A stretch of DNA of 64,000 nt from Deltaproteobacteria bacterium RIFCSPHIGHO2_02_FULL_44_16. Its GTDB lineage: Bacteria > UBA10199 > 2-02-FULL-44-16. Where the stretch lies: contig MGRM01000011.1 of assembly GCA_001798185.1 (NCBI GenBank), positions 25,938 through 89,937 of the forward strand. Reading direction: 5' to 3'. Below the pieces are notes generated by a model that was given only the letters and a program-made list of their open reading frames with translations, was not told the origin of the DNA and ran no database searches. Positions 9,401-17,954 of the stretch are shown here, one piece after another (the first letter of the stretch is position 1; each line of letters begins with the position of its first letter). The translations under genes were made by a program, and so were the position numbers.

Positions 9401-10838
9401 GTTGTAAATCCTGAAATGCTGCGGCACCTCTTCCTCCAAATCGAGCAGCAATCGAGGGGATCACAAGACTTATAGCGCCTGTTCGGGTTAAGGAACTTGT
9501 CCCCAAATAATAGCTCCAAGGATGAGCGCGGCCATCAGATGAAACATAAGGCCCACCACTCTTCGCAAAAATTTGATCGAGATTGACAAGCGCTCCCTGA
9601 TTGAGCACCGCAAAACCGTCATCAGGAAAAGAAGTGGGATAAATAGAGGACGAAGGAACAAGGTTATTATAAACATTGCGAATAGTCGGAAAATTTCGAG
9701 TAACGGTAGGAGCTATACCTCCCACAAGAAGAGGAAAAAATGAAAGCTGTTTTTGTGGAAACTGCATCGCCACCACATCAATTGGAGTAAAATTGTGATG
9801 CAACATATTTTGTGGATAAGCCAAACTCAGCGCTTCAAGTTGAAATGCAACTAACTGCGCAGAGCTTGGAGGAAGGAGTGACATCACCTGGGTTGGAGAA
9901 TAAGCATACCCCGCAAACTGCACACGACCAATTCCGGGACGATCATTTTTCGCAAAAAAAGTAACTGGTGAAAAATAAGAGACATCCCGAACACCTAAAT
10001 CGAAGAGGTCAATACTGGGAGGATTAAAGCCTTCACCATAAAGTTGGAGATGAAGTCTGACCATGAAGGGATCATACGCCGCAGTGACAATTCCCTCTCC
10101 AATATCAGCGAGGCCAAAAGGAATCACTTCATCGAAGTCTCCGTTTGGTGGCTGTAAAAGAGGCCACGTAAAAGGATAATCATTTAATTTTACCGTCGAA
10201 GGATAACTGCGCGTCGTATACGGCGTCACCTCTTCGTCGGCATTTCCAATAAGGGATTGTTCAAGAGGATTGGCCCCCGCAAAAAGAAGTGCAAATTCAT
10301 CAGGAGCCACAGTATTTCTGACATCTGAAATATGAAGCTGACGGTTGAATACATTTTCAATCTGAACTTTACAGTCAAACGTCCAGAACAAATCTGGATT
10401 TCCGGTTGTCGTCATCTGTTCAATGCGTCGCGGACACATTCCATGAAGAGGAGTTACGCTTGAACTACTGCGCTCGCCAAGACTAAAAAATCCTTCGTAA
10501 TTTCCAAAACCACCTTGACTGGAAATTAACCCTGGAACTGCGACAACATCATCCAAAAGATAAGAAGTGCCTCCCAATTGAATACCAATTTGGGAATAAT
10601 TAACACTTCCCACCAGAGGTTGAGGATGAACAAAAAATATAATGTCTTCGGCAAAAGACTGTGTTGCTGGTCCGACCCCAACTTGGTTTTTATTGGAGCC
10701 AATTGGAATCGGAGCCGTAAAAGTGGGAACTGGACCAGTTGGAGCAGGAGCTTGCGCCCCTTGCATCTGAGCGATGAGTGAGAGTGAAAAAAGAAAGGTC
10801 TGGAGGAAGACGATGGTGACAGCAAACATCCTCAACAT
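6390..10838 (-). CDS. Giant secreted protein with FG-GAP-like repeats, Cys-rich region and C-terminal anchor
   Basis: 1482 aa. Signal peptide at 1-30 (hydrophobic core 5-22, AQA cut region). The body is beta-rich and unrecognised. Two FG-GAP/VCBS-type calcium-loop motifs appear, DIDDDGCAD at 624-632 and DFDGNGTDND at 715-724. A Pro-rich run lies near 985-1015 and a Cys-rich segment spans 1038-1112. The C-terminus has Cys1438-Arg-Cys1440, a short spacer, a membrane segment (about 1449-1470) and a basic tail, an arrangement like Myxococcus-type C-terminal sorting signals. A good ribosome site (GGAGAGGAG) fixes the start. It is probably a surface or outer-membrane-displayed protein. No enzymatic domain is visible. 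Confidence 0.85.
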   Translation of the reverse strand: MLRMFAVTIVFLQTFLFSLSLIAQMQGAQAPAPTGPVPTFTAPIPIGSNKNQVGVGPATQSFAEDIIFFVHPQPLVGSVNYSQIGIQLGGTSYLLDDVVAVPGLISSQGGFGNYEGFFSLGERSSSSVTPLHGMCPRRIEQMTTTGNPDLFWTFDCKVQIENVFNRQLHISDVRNTVAPDEFALLFAGANPLEQSLIGNADEEVTPYTTRSYPSTVKLNDYPFTWPLLQPPNGDFDEVIPFGLADIGEGIVTAAYDPFMVRLHLQLYGEGFNPPSIDLFDLGVRDVSYFSPVTFFAKNDRPGIGRVQFAGYAYSPTQVMSLLPPSSAQLVAFQLEALSLAYPQNMLHHNFTPIDVVAMQFPQKQLSFFPLLVGGIAPTVTRNFPTIRNVYNNLVPSSSIYPTSFPDDGFAVLNQGALVNLDQIFAKSGGPYVSSDGRAHPWSYYLGTSSLTRTGAISLVIPSIAARFGGRGAAAFQDLQPALLPHRSVSSVVFWSRGRDWGGEPQKELLNPNSVFTPFAMSLVGPEAYDAFVAIDRVGSTPAIERQSLVVPSGVGVVDANAVRRFYLYKIDPIHNILLTSRDINAIAPSSARAASAPLTHILLPEVYEIDVPQGFAPYKGVASDIDDDGCADVVLTFRGQQTVSIDPNFQNQRNQRLVFQVSASDRRMFSDRVYIYHGVAPTCAIERTPRTGEIFQLPPDELGNPGQATSVVVADFDGNGTDNDILIGDLLPRRIGGDPNAQVTAHAFLFFDASSIQAPRSIRIGYAAGGQLSDPRNFAEGRDPGPVGVKSLAVNIQPNQGANIAGIAGLPVVNAPTGCPGDPQTDPNNVQAASIPELYYALAQNLWDRTQNTVVPHECAPRDVCAVNAAGNAVDGRHLPFWITDSCCNPCAADANGVGWNDPTQICRTRLRCGSVNNPFNDVCNYFDSICLPLPGPNLYRPGRANVASRPLPSTYRPDQVVELNPRWIADRKDLMTVQTIIRGLPPQFPPPPPQIPMGLNPTPPQAPVVAPRVTRAHTEQGEMTVIVNTGNPQTFACNPRGTPQAPANCNLDTRCPANDQFCDPATCQCRPECTNVCPTGQVRTADCQCIQPGDGPVGPVIYGAVVADDCHCFADGFSSEEARKNYTVLNDEYRQVSGKQGDLFGEPEFSVMKCVCCINNASAKSRTAANLSLSLSGNVLPDEEGNVRPWMLVQVGGPVMEDFTQREFRPASTTLVTQPIRVLPEHPDQAISIPLLLPSVSSLPNFPDPQPMSSLVPVEIHRGRAVYRLNNMLQHRLLPLERGESISVAGRRFDLPAVTTNAPQGAPVATNALTVLPDAGYACHVIDFRLPPHEAQFTGVAGGPKNAIPIEQRQLDWGKVKSEIRSRREAQELVGGSLHNIDLIRPTSISWDPPQNYQFIVVNDVFGKSNEPVPAPQERALVFLGGMPQQHASGTNCRCDMNATSPSMPTLILLFLFVMGTTSSLIGIRYVLKHKESSRSP

Positions 10839-11042
10839 ATAATGCTCCTCTCCCCCGTATCATAGATACTGTGCAAAAAAAGTGCCACGACGTCGTTTTT
10901 TCGGTATCACATAACTTACTGATTCACAAGACTGTTTCTAAAAAAAGTGCGGCCGCTCTGGAGCGTTTTATCTCCATTTTTTTCAAAATGAGAAAAAGAT
11001 TCATCACCGTCAAAAAACCATCCTCTGTTTCAAAGTGCTAAC

Positions 11043-11066
11043 CGCTCATGCAGAGCTTGTCGAAGG
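11043..11066. repeat. Half-copy of the GAGCTTGTCGAAGG-type repeat
   Basis: A short piece of the REP-like family seen at 6346 and 53080. It lies in the 238-bp gap (10839-11076) upstream of the giant gene, where I see no other clear signal. Confidence 0.55.
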
Positions 11067-11076
11067 ATGAACGTTT

Positions 11077-11421
11077 CTAATGTTCAACAAAAATAAAGGG
11101 ACGAATGCTTTCCATGATTCCAGGGCCAATGCCAGTCACATTCAGGATATCCTCGACACGCTGAAATTTTCCATGCTGTTCTCGATACTCCAAAATTCGC
11201 TCAGCTCGGCCAGGACCAATGCCAGGAAGCGCTTCGAGACTGAAAAGATCAACTGTATTCAAATTCATTTTTTCTCCAACAAGGAGAGTCGCTGATGGAA
11301 AATAAGGCCCCATCAGAACTGAATGTTCGGGGGGATGATTTTGAACTCGAGAGAAAAGAAAAAAAAGAGAAATCGCCAACACAAGAACAATTGCAACACA
11401 TGAAGAACGAACATTTAACAT
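11077..11421 (-). CDS. ComEA-type helix-hairpin-helix protein
   Basis: 114 aa with an N-terminal membrane anchor (about 8-24), a short linker and two helix-hairpin-helix units: NLNTVDLFSLEALPGIGPG near 53-71 and ILNVTGIGPGIMESI near 91-105. This is the ComEA plan: an anchored DNA-binding module facing the periplasm, which in competent bacteria captures incoming DNA. No comEC or pilus genes are nearby, so a role in uptake is inferred from family only. It overlaps tsaE by 7 bp and is the last gene of a long minus-strand operon. Confidence 0.85.
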   Translation of the reverse strand: MLNVRSSCVAIVLVLAISLFFLFSRVQNHPPEHSVLMGPYFPSATLLVGEKMNLNTVDLFSLEALPGIGPGRAERILEYREQHGKFQRVEDILNVTGIGPGIMESIRPFIFVEH

Positions 11422-11864
11422 TGAAGTTTCTCGCGTATATTGGGAGAAAGAATTATTTCTCGCACTGCTTCACTGATCACTTTGAGTTCTATAACATAAG
11501 CTCGCTCGGGAAGAACTGTTGGAAATTTATTTCCCCATTCAATGACACTGACCCCTTCTCCTTCAAAATATTCATCAAGACCAAGCGCAAGAGCTTCTTG
11601 AACGTTTTCTAAACGATAAAAATCGAAGTGAAAAAGAGGGAGTTTCCCTTGATATTCATGGATGAGCGTAAATGTAGGTGACCGAACAAGTTCAGGGTCT
11701 GAAACTCCTAACCCTTCCGCCAATCCTTGGACAAAGAGTGTTTTCCCAGCGCCAAGTTCTCCTCTCAGAATAACAATATCTCTGGGCTTCAACAAAGCCG
11801 CCACTTTTCTCGCAAAATTTTTGGTTTGTTCAGGTGATGAGAAGAGCATTTGCTTAAGCTTCAT
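11415..11864 (-). CDS. tsaE: tRNA threonylcarbamoyladenosine biosynthesis ATPase TsaE
   Basis: 149 aa with the TsaE/YjeE signature: Walker A GELGAGKT at 35-42, the switch-like SPTFTLIHEY and HFDFYRL, and IEWG towards the end. It powers the TsaBCDE complex that adds t6A37 to ANN-decoding tRNAs in the cytosol. The stop overlaps comEA and the start overlaps acpS by 4 bp, so it is translationally coupled. The NAD(P)HX repair gene that often sits between acpS and tsaE is absent. Confidence 0.93.
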   Translation of the reverse strand: MKLKQMLFSSPEQTKNFARKVAALLKPRDIVILRGELGAGKTLFVQGLAEGLGVSDPELVRSPTFTLIHEYQGKLPLFHFDFYRLENVQEALALGLDEYFEGEGVSVIEWGNKFPTVLPERAYVIELKVISEAVREIILSPNIREKLQC

Positions 11865-12235
11865 CCTTCAAGGACAACATTTGCGACCGCATAATCTCCG
11901 TCGTGCGAAACCATCAAGTGAATATTTTTCACCCCAAACGCATCCGCTCGTTCTTTCACTTTCCCCCAAAGATTGACGGAAGGGCGTTCGTCGCGTTGAT
12001 CAATTTCGATATGTTGAAAATGAATTCCATCTGCTCCTTTGGGAAAAAGAGCTTTTGCAAAAGCGTGTTTCGCCGCAAAACGAGTTGCAAATCGCTGCGC
12101 CGGATTTTTTTTATTATTACAATGATGAATTTCTTTTTCGGTAAAAATACGCTTGAGAAAACGATGTTGCCATCGAAAAATAATCCCTTCAATGCGACGC
12201 ACATCAATTAAATCGACTCCGATTCCGAGAATCAT
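11861..12235 (-). CDS. acpS: Holo-[acyl-carrier-protein] synthase
   Basis: 124 aa with AcpS motifs GIGVDLIDVRRI at the N-terminus (metal-binding Asp8) and RFATRFAAKHAFAKAL mid-protein (KxAxxKA-type). It transfers 4'-phosphopantetheine from CoA to apo-ACP. Length and motif spacing are normal. It overlaps tsaE and pdxJ by 4 bp each. Confidence 0.93.
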   Translation of the reverse strand: MILGIGVDLIDVRRIEGIIFRWQHRFLKRIFTEKEIHHCNNKKNPAQRFATRFAAKHAFAKALFPKGADGIHFQHIEIDQRDERPSVNLWGKVKERADAFGVKNIHLMVSHDGDYAVANVVLEG

Positions 12236-12954
12236 GATGCCTCCAAAAGAAGTTGTATTTCCTGAATCGCTCTCTCCAAGCCGACAAAAAGAGCCCGAGC
12301 AATAATGGAATGGCCAATATTGTATTCGAGGATATCAGGGATATTCTGAACCAGAAAGGAAAGATTTTCCCGATGCAGTCCGTGTCCGGCACAGACGCGA
12401 AGGCCAATATTTTTTGCCATAAACGCTGAATTCTTCAATCGTTCGACTTTGCGATCTCGATGAGCTGTCTCAAAAAATTCACTATAGGTCCCAGTATGGA
12501 ACTCGATGGAATCTACTCCGAGTTCTCGGGAGGCATTCACTTGAGCGAATTCAGGATCAATAAAGAGACTGACGTGAATTCCTGCATGCTTGAGTCTTCT
12601 GATAAAAGAATGCAACGGACTCATAAGAGCAGCGACATCTAGGCCGCCCTCTGTTGTCAACTCTTCCCTTTTCTCTGGCACAAGCGTCACGATCGCTGGC
12701 TTGAGTCGACAAGCAATGTCGAGCATCTCTTCTGTGGCCGCCATTTCTAAATTCACGGGAAGTTTTCCCCATGCAAGAATCATTTCAAGATCGCGATCTT
12801 GAATATGACGCCGATCTTCACGCAGATGCAGTGTCACCTGAGCCACATGACATTTCGCAAGAAGTTCACATGCTTCAAGGGGATTTGGATATGACGTCAG
12901 CCGCGCTTGGCGTAGGGTCGCAATATGATCGATGTTCACACCGAGACGTTTCAT
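12232..12954 (-). CDS. pdxJ: Pyridoxine 5'-phosphate synthase
   Basis: 240 aa TIM-barrel enzyme. N-terminal GVNIDHIATLRQAR, VTLHLREDRRHI, NLEMAATEEM, EFHTGTYS and CAGHGLHRENL are the standard PdxJ motifs, with the catalytic His, Glu and His present. It condenses deoxyxylulose phosphate with aminoacetone phosphate derivative in the final ring-forming step of B6 synthesis. Pairing with acpS is common in proteobacteria. It overlaps both neighbours by 4 bp. Confidence 0.95.
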   Translation of the reverse strand: MKRLGVNIDHIATLRQARLTSYPNPLEACELLAKCHVAQVTLHLREDRRHIQDRDLEMILAWGKLPVNLEMAATEEMLDIACRLKPAIVTLVPEKREELTTEGGLDVAALMSPLHSFIRRLKHAGIHVSLFIDPEFAQVNASRELGVDSIEFHTGTYSEFFETAHRDRKVERLKNSAFMAKNIGLRVCAGHGLHRENLSFLVQNIPDILEYNIGHSIIARALFVGLERAIQEIQLLLEAS

Positions 12955-13805
12955 ATTTTTTGTTCTTCACCTTCCTCAGTGATGAGGAGATCGAGCATAT
13001 CTAAATAGCGACGTGTTGGCGCAACATCGTGAGCACGAAAGATTGTTGCTCCATGACGACGTGCTATCGAATACGTTGCAAGCGTTGCTTCAAGCCGCTC
13101 TTCCATCGGCAGATCCAAAAGATGACCAATAAAAGATTTTCGCGATGTTCCAATCAAAAGAGGACATTGAAATGAACGAAATCGATGAAGCTGCGTCAGG
13201 ATATGGACATTTTCTTGAGGAGATTTTCCACCAAATCCGATTCCAGGATCGAGAAGAATATTATCAGATGATATTCCCACCTGATGACAACGTTTTAAAG
13301 CATCTTCAAAAAAAGAAGAAATCTCTCCCAAAAGATCACCGTACGTGCGTTGCACGTGCATAGTTTCAAAACTTGAGGAAGGGAGATGATTGAGACAGAT
13401 CGGAACACGATGTGACGCCACCACTTCAAGCATTTTCGAATCAAAAAGACCGGCGCTCACATCATTGACCATATTCGCTCCCTCATTGAGAGCCTGTCGC
13501 GCAACTTCCGCTTTCGTCGTATCCAGAGAAAGAGGAATATCAGAATGTTTTCGTATTGCTTTTACCACAGGAAGAACGCGTTGCAGTTCTTCTTCCAACA
13601 TCACCGGTGAAGCGCCGGGACGAGTGGACTCACCGCCAATATCAATAAGATCAGCTCCTTCATCAATAAGACGAAGCGCCTTGTCACACGCTTTATCTGG
13701 TTCCACACAACGATCGCCATGAAAGTAAAAAGAGTCTGGTGCCACATTGAGCACCGCCATCAACGTGGATCGCTCTGCGGAGAGATGATATTTTCCAATA
13801 TCCAT
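12951..13805 (-). CDS. folP: Dihydropteroate synthase
   Basis: 284 aa with DHPS motifs: LNVAPDSF near the N-terminus, IDIGGESTRPGA, SLDTTKAEVA, NDVSAG, LDPGIGFGGKSP and IGTSRKSFIG. It makes dihydropteroate for folate. The first loop reads APDSFYFHGD where most relatives have TPDSFSDGG, a small divergence in the mobile pterin-site loop. It sits 7 nt after ftsH and overlaps pdxJ by 4 bp. glmM, often next to folP, is not here. Confidence 0.94.
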   Translation of the reverse strand: MDIGKYHLSAERSTLMAVLNVAPDSFYFHGDRCVEPDKACDKALRLIDEGADLIDIGGESTRPGASPVMLEEELQRVLPVVKAIRKHSDIPLSLDTTKAEVARQALNEGANMVNDVSAGLFDSKMLEVVASHRVPICLNHLPSSSFETMHVQRTYGDLLGEISSFFEDALKRCHQVGISSDNILLDPGIGFGGKSPQENVHILTQLHRFRSFQCPLLIGTSRKSFIGHLLDLPMEERLEATLATYSIARRHGATIFRAHDVAPTRRYLDMLDLLITEEGEEQKI

Positions 13806-13812
13806 AAAAAGG

Positions 13813-15711
13813 TTACGCTAAGTTTAAGGCAGGTTCTTCACTCTTATTTGGAGGGACCTCTTCTTTTTTGATATTCAATTTTTTACCTTGAAGGAGTTTG
13901 GTGATCTGAGCTCCATCGAGAGATTCGTGCTCCAAAAGCGCTTCAGCCAATGCATTGAGCTTCTCACGATGTGTTTGAATCAGATCTTTTGCTCGTTGAT
14001 AGTTCATCTGCACAATCCGTGAAATTTCAGTATCAATGTGTTCCGCAGTGTTTTCACTAAAATCTGAGTGTTGCGCAATTTCACGCCCAAGAAAAATTTG
14101 TTCCTCTTTTTTTCCAAATGATAATGGTCCCAATTTTTCGCTCATTCCCCATTCACACACCATTTTGCGAGCAAGATCGGTGGCACGCTCAATATCATTT
14201 CCAGCGCCCGATGTTGGTTGATCAAAAACAATTTCCTCCGCAGCACGTCCCCCCATCAAAATTGCAATCATATTTTCACAATAACTTTTATTTTGAGTAT
14301 AGCGTTCATTCTCTGGAAGCTGCTGCGTAAGGCCCAACGCCATTCCACGTGGAATGATCGTCACCTTATGAATAGGATCTGTTCCCGGAATAAGTTTTGC
14401 GACCAAAGTATGGCCAGCTTCGTGATAGGCTGTGTTTTTTCTCTCTTCTTCCGAAATCATCATGCTCTTTCGTTCACTCCCCATGAGCACTTTATCTTTC
14501 GCAATTTCAAAATCCCCCATCAAGATGACAGAACGATTATGCCGTGCTGCATAAAGAGCTGCTTCGTTCACCACATTTTCAAGATCGGCTCCAGAAAAAC
14601 CGGGAGTCCCTCGCGCAATTGTACTGAGATCAACCTCTTTATCGAGCGGTTTATTTTGCGCATGAACCTGCAGAATCTCTTCTCGACCTTTTAAGTCGGG
14701 ACGTGGAACCACCACGCGACGATCAAATCGTCCAGCTCGAAGAAGGGCTGGATCAAGCACATCGGGTCGATTGGTCGCAGCCATAATAATGACCCCTTCA
14801 TTCGATTCAAAACCGTCCATCTCAACCAGTAACTGATTGAGCGTCTGCTCACGTTCATCGTGCCCACCCCCAATACCTGCACCACGATGACGTCCCACCG
14901 CATCAATTTCATCAATAAAAATAATACACGGAGCATTTTTCTTTCCTTGTTCAAAAAGATCACGAACACGAGAAGCGCCGACACCAACAAACATTTCGAC
15001 AAAATCAGAACCCGAAATCGAAAAGAAAGGAACTCGCGCTTCTCCTGCAACGGCTCGTGCAAGAAGCGTTTTTCCGGTTCCCGGAGGTCCCATAAGCAAG
15101 ACCCCTTTCGGAATACGTCCACCGAGTTTGGTAAATTTCTTCGGCTCTTTCAAGAACTCGATAATTTCTTCGAGCTCTTGTTTCGCTTCTTCTACTCCCG
15201 CAACATCCTTAAACGTAATTCGTTTTTGAGTTTCTTTTAAAAGTTTGGCTTTACTACGACCAAAACTCATGGCCTTGCCACCACCAATTTGAATTTGCCG
15301 CATGGAGAAAAAGAAAAAAGCAAAGAGAAGAAGCATCGGGAGCCATGAAATGAGCAACTGCTGCCAAAAGGGGGTTTCGCGCTTACGACGATATTGAACA
15401 CTCGCATCACTCTGTTCCAACTTTTCCAAAGCTCGTTCACTGTTGACCGGACCAATGGTTTCAAAAAAAGCACCGTTCTTATGTTCTGATTTAAATTTCC
15501 CTCGGTATTCATCTTCCTGGACAGTGACGGACTCGACCTGATTTTGTTCAAGCGCTTGAAGAAACACTGAAAAATCGATTTTCTCCGCATTCACCATCGG
15601 TTGGTTCATAAAATGCAGAAGAGAAAGGACCATCAGGGCAATAACAAGCCACAACGCAATTGTTTTATGACGATTGCTATTGTTTTCACTTTTTCGCGGA
15701 CGAGCAACCAT
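13813..15711 (-). CDS. ftsH: ATP-dependent zinc metalloprotease FtsH
   Basis: 632 aa. Two membrane segments (about 17-35 and 117-137) flank a periplasmic domain. An AAA module follows with Walker A GPPGTGKT at 208-215, the pore motif FVGVGA, Walker B IIFIDEID and the second region of homology around 325-332. The zinc site HEAGH lies at 430-434. It degrades misassembled membrane proteins and selected cytosolic regulators. The neighbours tilS upstream and folP downstream give the classical tilS-ftsH-folP order. Confidence 0.97.
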   Translation of the reverse strand: MVARPRKSENNSNRHKTIALWLVIALMVLSLLHFMNQPMVNAEKIDFSVFLQALEQNQVESVTVQEDEYRGKFKSEHKNGAFFETIGPVNSERALEKLEQSDASVQYRRKRETPFWQQLLISWLPMLLLFAFFFFSMRQIQIGGGKAMSFGRSKAKLLKETQKRITFKDVAGVEEAKQELEEIIEFLKEPKKFTKLGGRIPKGVLLMGPPGTGKTLLARAVAGEARVPFFSISGSDFVEMFVGVGASRVRDLFEQGKKNAPCIIFIDEIDAVGRHRGAGIGGGHDEREQTLNQLLVEMDGFESNEGVIIMAATNRPDVLDPALLRAGRFDRRVVVPRPDLKGREEILQVHAQNKPLDKEVDLSTIARGTPGFSGADLENVVNEAALYAARHNRSVILMGDFEIAKDKVLMGSERKSMMISEEERKNTAYHEAGHTLVAKLIPGTDPIHKVTIIPRGMALGLTQQLPENERYTQNKSYCENMIAILMGGRAAEEIVFDQPTSGAGNDIERATDLARKMVCEWGMSEKLGPLSFGKKEEQIFLGREIAQHSDFSENTAEHIDTEISRIVQMNYQRAKDLIQTHREKLNALAEALLEHESLDGAQITKLLQGKKLNIKKEEVPPNKSEEPALNLA

Positions 15712-15774
15712 GAGTTTTCCTCCAAAAAAGAGTTTTTAGCGCAGCTTTCTACGAATCGCAACGTAAAAGCTTCT

Positions 15775-16770
15775 TTACACTTCAGCGGCTTCCTTCCCTA
15801 ACACCACACGATCACGATATCGCCAAAACTTCCAACCATCTGAGAGAAAGTAATGCAAAACTTCTCCCTCTTCACATTGAACAAGCGCATCCATTTTTTT
15901 CAATTGATCCGCATTGACATGGAGCGTACCGGCAGTGAGTTGTTGATAGGCCAGAACAAGAAGTCGTTTTCGGAGAGCTGTTGGATACTGTGAAAGAAGC
16001 GCTCGACTCAAGACACAATTTTCCGCTGACATCTCAAACGTTACTTCTCGAAGACATTCGCGAGCAAGAAGCAAAAGAGCCTCTTCATCCTCAGCAAGAT
16101 AACCAGACATCTGAGCAAGCGACGAAGAGACGCGAGGATGATACTTTTCCATCATCGGAAGAAGTTCATGACGCACCCAATTTCGTTTATAAGAAATATC
16201 GTGATTACTTTCATCTTCGCGAAATGGAATCTTTTCACTCTCTGCATACGCCATAATTTCTGCGCGAGAAATATCAAGCAGAGGTCGAAGCAAAAATATT
16301 TTCTGAACCATCTCTTTCCACGACATCCCACACATGCCGGTCAAACCACATCCGCGCATGAGATGCATCAACATGGTTTCAGCTTGATCTTGAAGATGAT
16401 GCCCCAAAACAACGCTTCGAGCCTGATGCTCTTTCGCCAGTCGGAAAAAAAAGAAACGACGAAAGTCACGAGCAGCATCTTGGAAGTTTTGTTTCTCTTC
16501 AGCCTCTTTCCAATGTTCCGTAAAAACCGAACAGCCCCAAGCTTGTGAGATTTTGATCACGAACCGTTCATCATCATCAGATGCTTGGCCTCTTTTTTTA
16601 TAGTTCACGTGCGCAACCAGAATTTTCAAGGACTTCTTTTTTGCAAGTCTGACCAAAAGATGAAGAAGCGCCATCGAATCGACGCCGCCTGACACTCCGA
16701 CAACCATAGTGTCATGAGGATGAATGACATCGATCAATTTTTTTTCAAAAGTTGGAAATAGTGTCATCAT
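15775..16770 (-). CDS. tilS: tRNA(Ile)-lysidine synthase
   Basis: 331 aa PP-loop enzyme with SGGVDS at 27-32, HVNYKKRGQASDDDE, LGHHLQDQAETMLMHLMRGC and the NWVRHELLP motif, all typical of TilS. It converts C34 of the CAU-anticodon tRNA-Ile to lysidine, changing both charging and decoding. It has part of a C-terminal region but is shorter than the E. coli enzyme (432 aa). The start ATGATG overlaps the previous stop by 4 bp. Confidence 0.93.
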   Translation of the reverse strand: MMTLFPTFEKKLIDVIHPHDTMVVGVSGGVDSMALLHLLVRLAKKKSLKILVAHVNYKKRGQASDDDERFVIKISQAWGCSVFTEHWKEAEEKQNFQDAARDFRRFFFFRLAKEHQARSVVLGHHLQDQAETMLMHLMRGCGLTGMCGMSWKEMVQKIFLLRPLLDISRAEIMAYAESEKIPFREDESNHDISYKRNWVRHELLPMMEKYHPRVSSSLAQMSGYLAEDEEALLLLARECLREVTFEMSAENCVLSRALLSQYPTALRKRLLVLAYQQLTAGTLHVNADQLKKMDALVQCEEGEVLHYFLSDGWKFWRYRDRVVLGKEAAEV

Positions 16771-17276
16771 TTTAATTTTAAATAACGTTGTGCAGCTTTC
16801 ACATAATGTTCCGCATTCGCCGTTAACGACTGAACTTCTTGATCTGTGAGCGTTCGCTTCACTCTTGCCGGCATTCCCATTACCAACGACCGCGGGGGAA
16901 CTTTCATTCCTTCAGGAACCAAAGCGCCTGCAGCAATAAGCGAAGCGTCACCAATGTCGGCACCATTCATAATAATTGCCCCCATCCCGACCAAGACATC
17001 ATCGCCAAGCGTGCAACCGTGGAGAATCGCACGATGTCCAACCGTTACCCCTTTTCCAATGGCAATGGAATGTTGCTCATCAACATGCAGAACACTGATA
17101 TCTTGAATATTACTCCGAGTTCCAATCTGAATCACGTTCGTGTCTGCTCGAAGCACAGCGCCAAACCAAACACTCGTCTGCTCACTGAGAATAACGTTTC
17201 CGACAAGCGTTGCATTATTCGCAACAAAAGCGCTTGGATCAATCACGGGGTTTTTCCCCTCAAATGGAAGAATCAT
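16767..17276 (-). CDS. Gamma-carbonic-anhydrase-family hexapeptide-repeat protein (YrdA-like)
   Basis: 169 aa left-handed beta-helix protein. Many hexapeptide repeats run through residues 15-130, and the metal-type histidines are seen in ISVLHVDEQH and VGHRAILHGC. Family members are trimeric and bind zinc or iron. Many, including YrdA/PaaY relatives, lack proven carbonic anhydrase activity. It is first in the tilS-ftsH operon, a common but functionally unexplained position. Confidence 0.88.
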   Translation of the reverse strand: MILPFEGKNPVIDPSAFVANNATLVGNVILSEQTSVWFGAVLRADTNVIQIGTRSNIQDISVLHVDEQHSIAIGKGVTVGHRAILHGCTLGDDVLVGMGAIIMNGADIGDASLIAAGALVPEGMKVPPRSLVMGMPARVKRTLTDQEVQSLTANAEHYVKAAQRYLKLK

Positions 17277-17311
17277 AGAACCTCCGTATTACAGGAAAGG
17301 TAGTTGGAGCC

Positions 17312-17397
17312 GTCATCGCGAGCCCGAAGGGCGCGGCGATCTCATGAAATCACTGTCTGAAAGAGATTGCTTCGTCGCCCATGCTCCTCGCAATGAC
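17312..17397. repeat. Dispersed repeat GTCATCGCGAG...CTCGCAATGAC, copy 1
   Basis: An 86-bp imperfect inverted repeat with ends GTCATCGCGAGCCCGAAGGG and CTCGCAATGAC and an internal GATTGCTTCGTCG. Further copies are at 24185-24297 and 54465-54550. It fills most of the gap between the DUF151 gene and the hexapeptide-protein gene. Confidence 0.85.
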
Positions 17398-17417
17398 CAC
17401 AAGGTTAGCAACTGCGT

Positions 17418-17954
17418 TTACATTTTATACTTTCCAAAATCTTCCGGAGAAAGATTTTCTAAAATCTCTGCCCATTTCTGTTTTCGAATATTTTCATTTC
17501 CGAGAGTTTCTTCTGAAAGATCTATTTTGCGCGACTTCTCAATGACTTTTCGCGCAACAAAAATCTTCGATTTTGTCCGCAGTGCCAGAGCAATGGCGTC
17601 AGATGGACGCGCGTCCATAATCCATTCCTTCTCTTTTTGACGCAAAATAATTTCGGCATAAAAAGTATTGTCTTCAAGACTCACAATGGCAATCCGTTCA
17701 ACGGAAATAGAAGCATTGGTAAGAATATTCTTCAGAAGATCATGCGTCATCGGACGCGCGAGTTCAATATGTTCAAGTTCGGTGGCAATAGCAGAAGCTT
17801 CAATGAGACCAATCCAAATCGGAAGCGCCGATTTTTCAGCCGTATCTTTTAAAATAATAATCGGCATGCTGGTAAAAGGGTCAATGGTTAACCCCGTTAC
17901 CTTCATCTCCACAAATTCGTCAACGGGTGCTTCTTTTTCACTGAAGGTTGTCAT
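17418..17954 (-). CDS. Bifunctional-nuclease-domain protein (DUF151)
   Basis: 178 aa from an ATG with AAGGAGAG five nt upstream; the open frame extends 13 codons further without such a site. It matches the DUF151/BFN family: LKDTAEKSALPIWIG, ARPMTHDLL, and the C-terminal DARPSDAIALALRTKSKIFV, which is the most conserved block. The family is reported to include nucleases. The cellular role is unclear. The gene overlaps the miaB 3' end by 17 bp, a linkage seen in related bacteria. Confidence 0.88.
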   Translation of the reverse strand: MTTFSEKEAPVDEFVEMKVTGLTIDPFTSMPIIILKDTAEKSALPIWIGLIEASAIATELEHIELARPMTHDLLKNILTNASISVERIAIVSLEDNTFYAEIILRQKEKEWIMDARPSDAIALALRTKSKIFVARKVIEKSRKIDLSEETLGNENIRKQKWAEILENLSPEDFGKYKM

